DNA from: Zobellia barbeyronii
Lineage (GTDB): Bacteria > Bacteroidota > Bacteroidia > Flavobacteriales > Flavobacteriaceae
Reading direction: 5' to 3'
Assembly: GCF_018603515.1 (NCBI RefSeq)
Contig: NZ_JACATN010000003.1
Coordinates: 186,001-250,000 of the forward strand
Length of the DNA stretch: 64,000 nt
This document shows positions 62,556 through 64,000 of this stretch, piece by piece (within the stretch, counting starts at the first letter, position 1; each line of letters begins with the position of its first letter). The notes beneath the pieces are model-generated. The model had not been told where the DNA came from. It saw nothing but the letters and a program-made list of their open reading frames with translations, and did no database searches. Position numbers and translations under genes: made by a program.

Positions 62556-64000
62556 TTACTCCATACTTCCTTCTGGTGTCAATCGTATTTCTTTTAGACT
62601 TGCATTGCTCTTTTTTCCATCTACCAAAGAAACTGTTATGGTATGCTTTCCGGGCTTATTAAACTTTATAAGTCCCATTTCATAATAACTATATACCTCT
62701 GATGAATTTTGCTGATTCTGAACTACAACTCCCTCATCTGAAGTTATATTCCAAACCAAACGACCTTCACCTGCATAGTTTAATTCCGTTTGATAATAAC
62801 CCGGATCTTTCACCTCTATTTCCCAAGTCACTTTACTTCCTTCTTTCCAATCTTGTGCTTGCTCAATATGTTTCCATTCCCCAAATTTTTCCATCCATCT
62901 TTTCTCCGCAATGGCGCAACCCTCGGCCGTAGCAAAGTCAACTGGCAGCACCGTTGAAAAAACTGGGTCTATACTATTGGATACAGCCACCTCTGGGCTA
63001 CCCTCTATTTCTAGCTCTATAACCGATATTAATCTTTCGTTTCGTCTTGCTGGTAGTGAAATAGCAACCCAACCATCTTCAGTTGTGGTTTCTAATTTTT
63101 GTCCTTTTCCATCCACTAATAAATCAGCAGACTTAATCGTATTCTTTAACCCTGGAAGCCACAGTTTACCATCTAATGGCCATTGGTAAACACAAAGGTT
63201 CAATTTGCCATCAGCCGCTACGGTGGCATCACCCCATGGCAATGCATGACCCCATGGCGAAGCTCCTGTTTTATATACCACCTGAGGATACTTGCTAATC
63301 CATTCTCCTGATGCTCTTAGCGATTCTTGAGCCTCCGCAGGAATTGTTCCGTCTGGTGCAGGCCCCACATTTAGCATATACGTCCCTCCACGGGCCACTG
63401 TAGAAATAATACTTTTTAAAATCCGTTTTGGGCTTTTCCAATTTTGGTCGTACCAAGCGTAGCCCCAAGAATCGTTGGTAACATCTACAGTTTCCCATAA
63501 CCCACCAATATTTTTTATGGGAATGTTCATATCCCCTAAAGATTTATAATCTCCTAAACCATGACCGGCCCTTCCTGAAATCATAGCATTAGGTTGATGT
63601 TTGCGAACTACTTCTACCAATTCTTCCACATATTTTTTTTCCATATTGCCAGGCGTATCGAACCAGACCATGGCGATATCACCATATTGGGTTACAATTT
63701 CTTTAACCTGCGGAAGACACTTTTCTTTGAAGTAATAATCAAAGCCTACCTCTTTCCCTTTCTCGTTCACCTTTGGTCCTCCATTGCCTCCTGGAAATGT
63801 CCAATCTTGATTGTGTGAATAATAAAAACCAAAACCAAGGCCTAATTCTTTACATGCCTTTGACAGTTCCTTCATAGGGTCTCTGGCAAAAGGCGTGGCC
63901 TTAACTATATTAAAATCGTTGCTTTTAGAATTGTACATGGCAAAACCATCATGGTGCTTACTGGTAACCACTATATATTTCATTCCGGCATCTTTAGCGA
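62556..64000 (-). CDS. GH29 alpha-L-fucosidase, N-terminus beyond window edge
   Basis: About 480 residues are visible. The frame stays open to base 64000 through AKDAG before MKYIVVTSKHHDGFAMY, so the real start lies outside. KHHDGF and MVWFDTPGNM (nucleophile Asp) identify GH29. A beta-sandwich (GTYMLNVGPAPDGTIPAEAQ onwards) follows, then an extra C-terminal domain of about 110 residues (DWKEGSKVTWEIEVKDPGYY) of carbohydrate-binding type. It should release L-fucose from the oligosaccharide for FucP. It leads the sulfatase operon visible here. Confidence 0.92.
   Translation of the reverse strand, partial: AKDAGMKYIVVTSKHHDGFAMYNSKSNDFNIVKATPFARDPMKELSKACKELGLGFGFYYSHNQDWTFPGGNGGPKVNEKGKEVGFDYYFKEKCLPQVKEIVTQYGDIAMVWFDTPGNMEKKYVEELVEVVRKHQPNAMISGRAGHGLGDYKSLGDMNIPIKNIGGLWETVDVTNDSWGYAWYDQNWKSPKRILKSIISTVARGGTYMLNVGPAPDGTIPAEAQESLRASGEWISKYPQVVYKTGASPWGHALPWGDATVAADGKLNLCVYQWPLDGKLWLPGLKNTIKSADLLVDGKGQKLETTTEDGWVAISLPARRNERLISVIELEIEGSPEVAVSNSIDPVFSTVLPVDFATAEGCAIAEKRWMEKFGEWKHIEQAQDWKEGSKVTWEIEVKDPGYYQTELNYAGEGRLVWNITSDEGVVVQNQQNSSEVYSYYEMGLIKFNKPGKHTITVSLVDGKKSNASLKEIRLTPEGSME

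Noticed and set aside
1-64000. CRISPR arrays, tRNA and rRNA genes, prophage
   Set aside because: No regularly spaced repeats, cloverleaf sequences, ribosomal RNA cores or phage structural genes were recognised by eye.

Overview
The window is AT-rich DNA from a marine member of the Bacteroidetes, most likely a flavobacterium of the Zobellia/Maribacter/Arenibacter kind. The evidence is two SusC/SusD pairs, a hybrid two-component regulator, six S1-type sulfatases, many short lipoproteins with a Cys lipobox, promoters of the Bacteroidetes form TAnnTTTG, and weak Shine-Dalgarno signals. Species assignment is inference. No tRNA, rRNA, CRISPR array or intact transposase gene was seen.

Region A (1-9.2 kb) is loosely packed. 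It holds small lipoproteins, a parallel beta-helix lipoprotein with a Pro/Glu/Thr linker, a membrane-anchored LytTR regulator, an alpha/beta hydrolase with TPR repeats, a zinc metallopeptidase, and debris: a relic of the hydrolase gene, two copies of a gene-tail relic, a REP-like hairpin and a roughly 100 bp multi-stem element.

Region B (9.2-25.5 kb) is polysaccharide utilization locus 1 (PUL1): SusC, SusD, sulfatase, SGNH hydrolase, sulfatase and GH30 glycosidase on the minus strand, with a divergent hybrid two-component regulator followed by a third sulfatase. The target is a sulfated polysaccharide; the GH30 resembles beta-1,6-galactanase types, so a sulfated and perhaps acylated galactan is my guess.

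Region C (25.5-42.7 kb) is a housekeeping and stress island: L,D-transpeptidase, SpoIIAA-like protein, a MacB/Lol-type ABC export module, P-type cation ATPase, uracil phosphoribosyltransferase, thioredoxin plus a diheme c-type lipoprotein, two tandem-domain universal stress proteins, an MscS channel, an ATP-cone/endonuclease fusion beside a beta-CASP RNA nuclease, and small proteins. Five intergenic palindromes of the form TGA-N6-TCA (four exactly TGAC-N4-GTCA) mark this island as a probable Crp/Fnr-family regulon.

Region D (42.8 kb to the right edge) is PUL2, built for a fucose-containing sulfated polysaccharide (fucoidan-like): GH29 fucosidase (cut by the window edge), two sulfatases, SusC, SusD, a sulfatase with an extra C-terminal domain and a divergent GH29-like protein. 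It is followed by a six-gene operon for the non-phosphorylated L-fucose route: fuconate dehydratase, 2-keto-3-deoxyfuconate dehydrogenase, diketo acid hydrolase, L-fucose dehydrogenase, FucP permease and FMN-dependent L-lactate dehydrogenase. The chain imports oligosaccharide, desulfates and cleaves it, takes up L-fucose and ends in pyruvate plus L-lactate, the latter oxidised to pyruvate. The catabolic operon and the SusC operon share a gaplessly aligned 68 bp promoter/operator architecture, evidence of one common regulator not encoded in the window.
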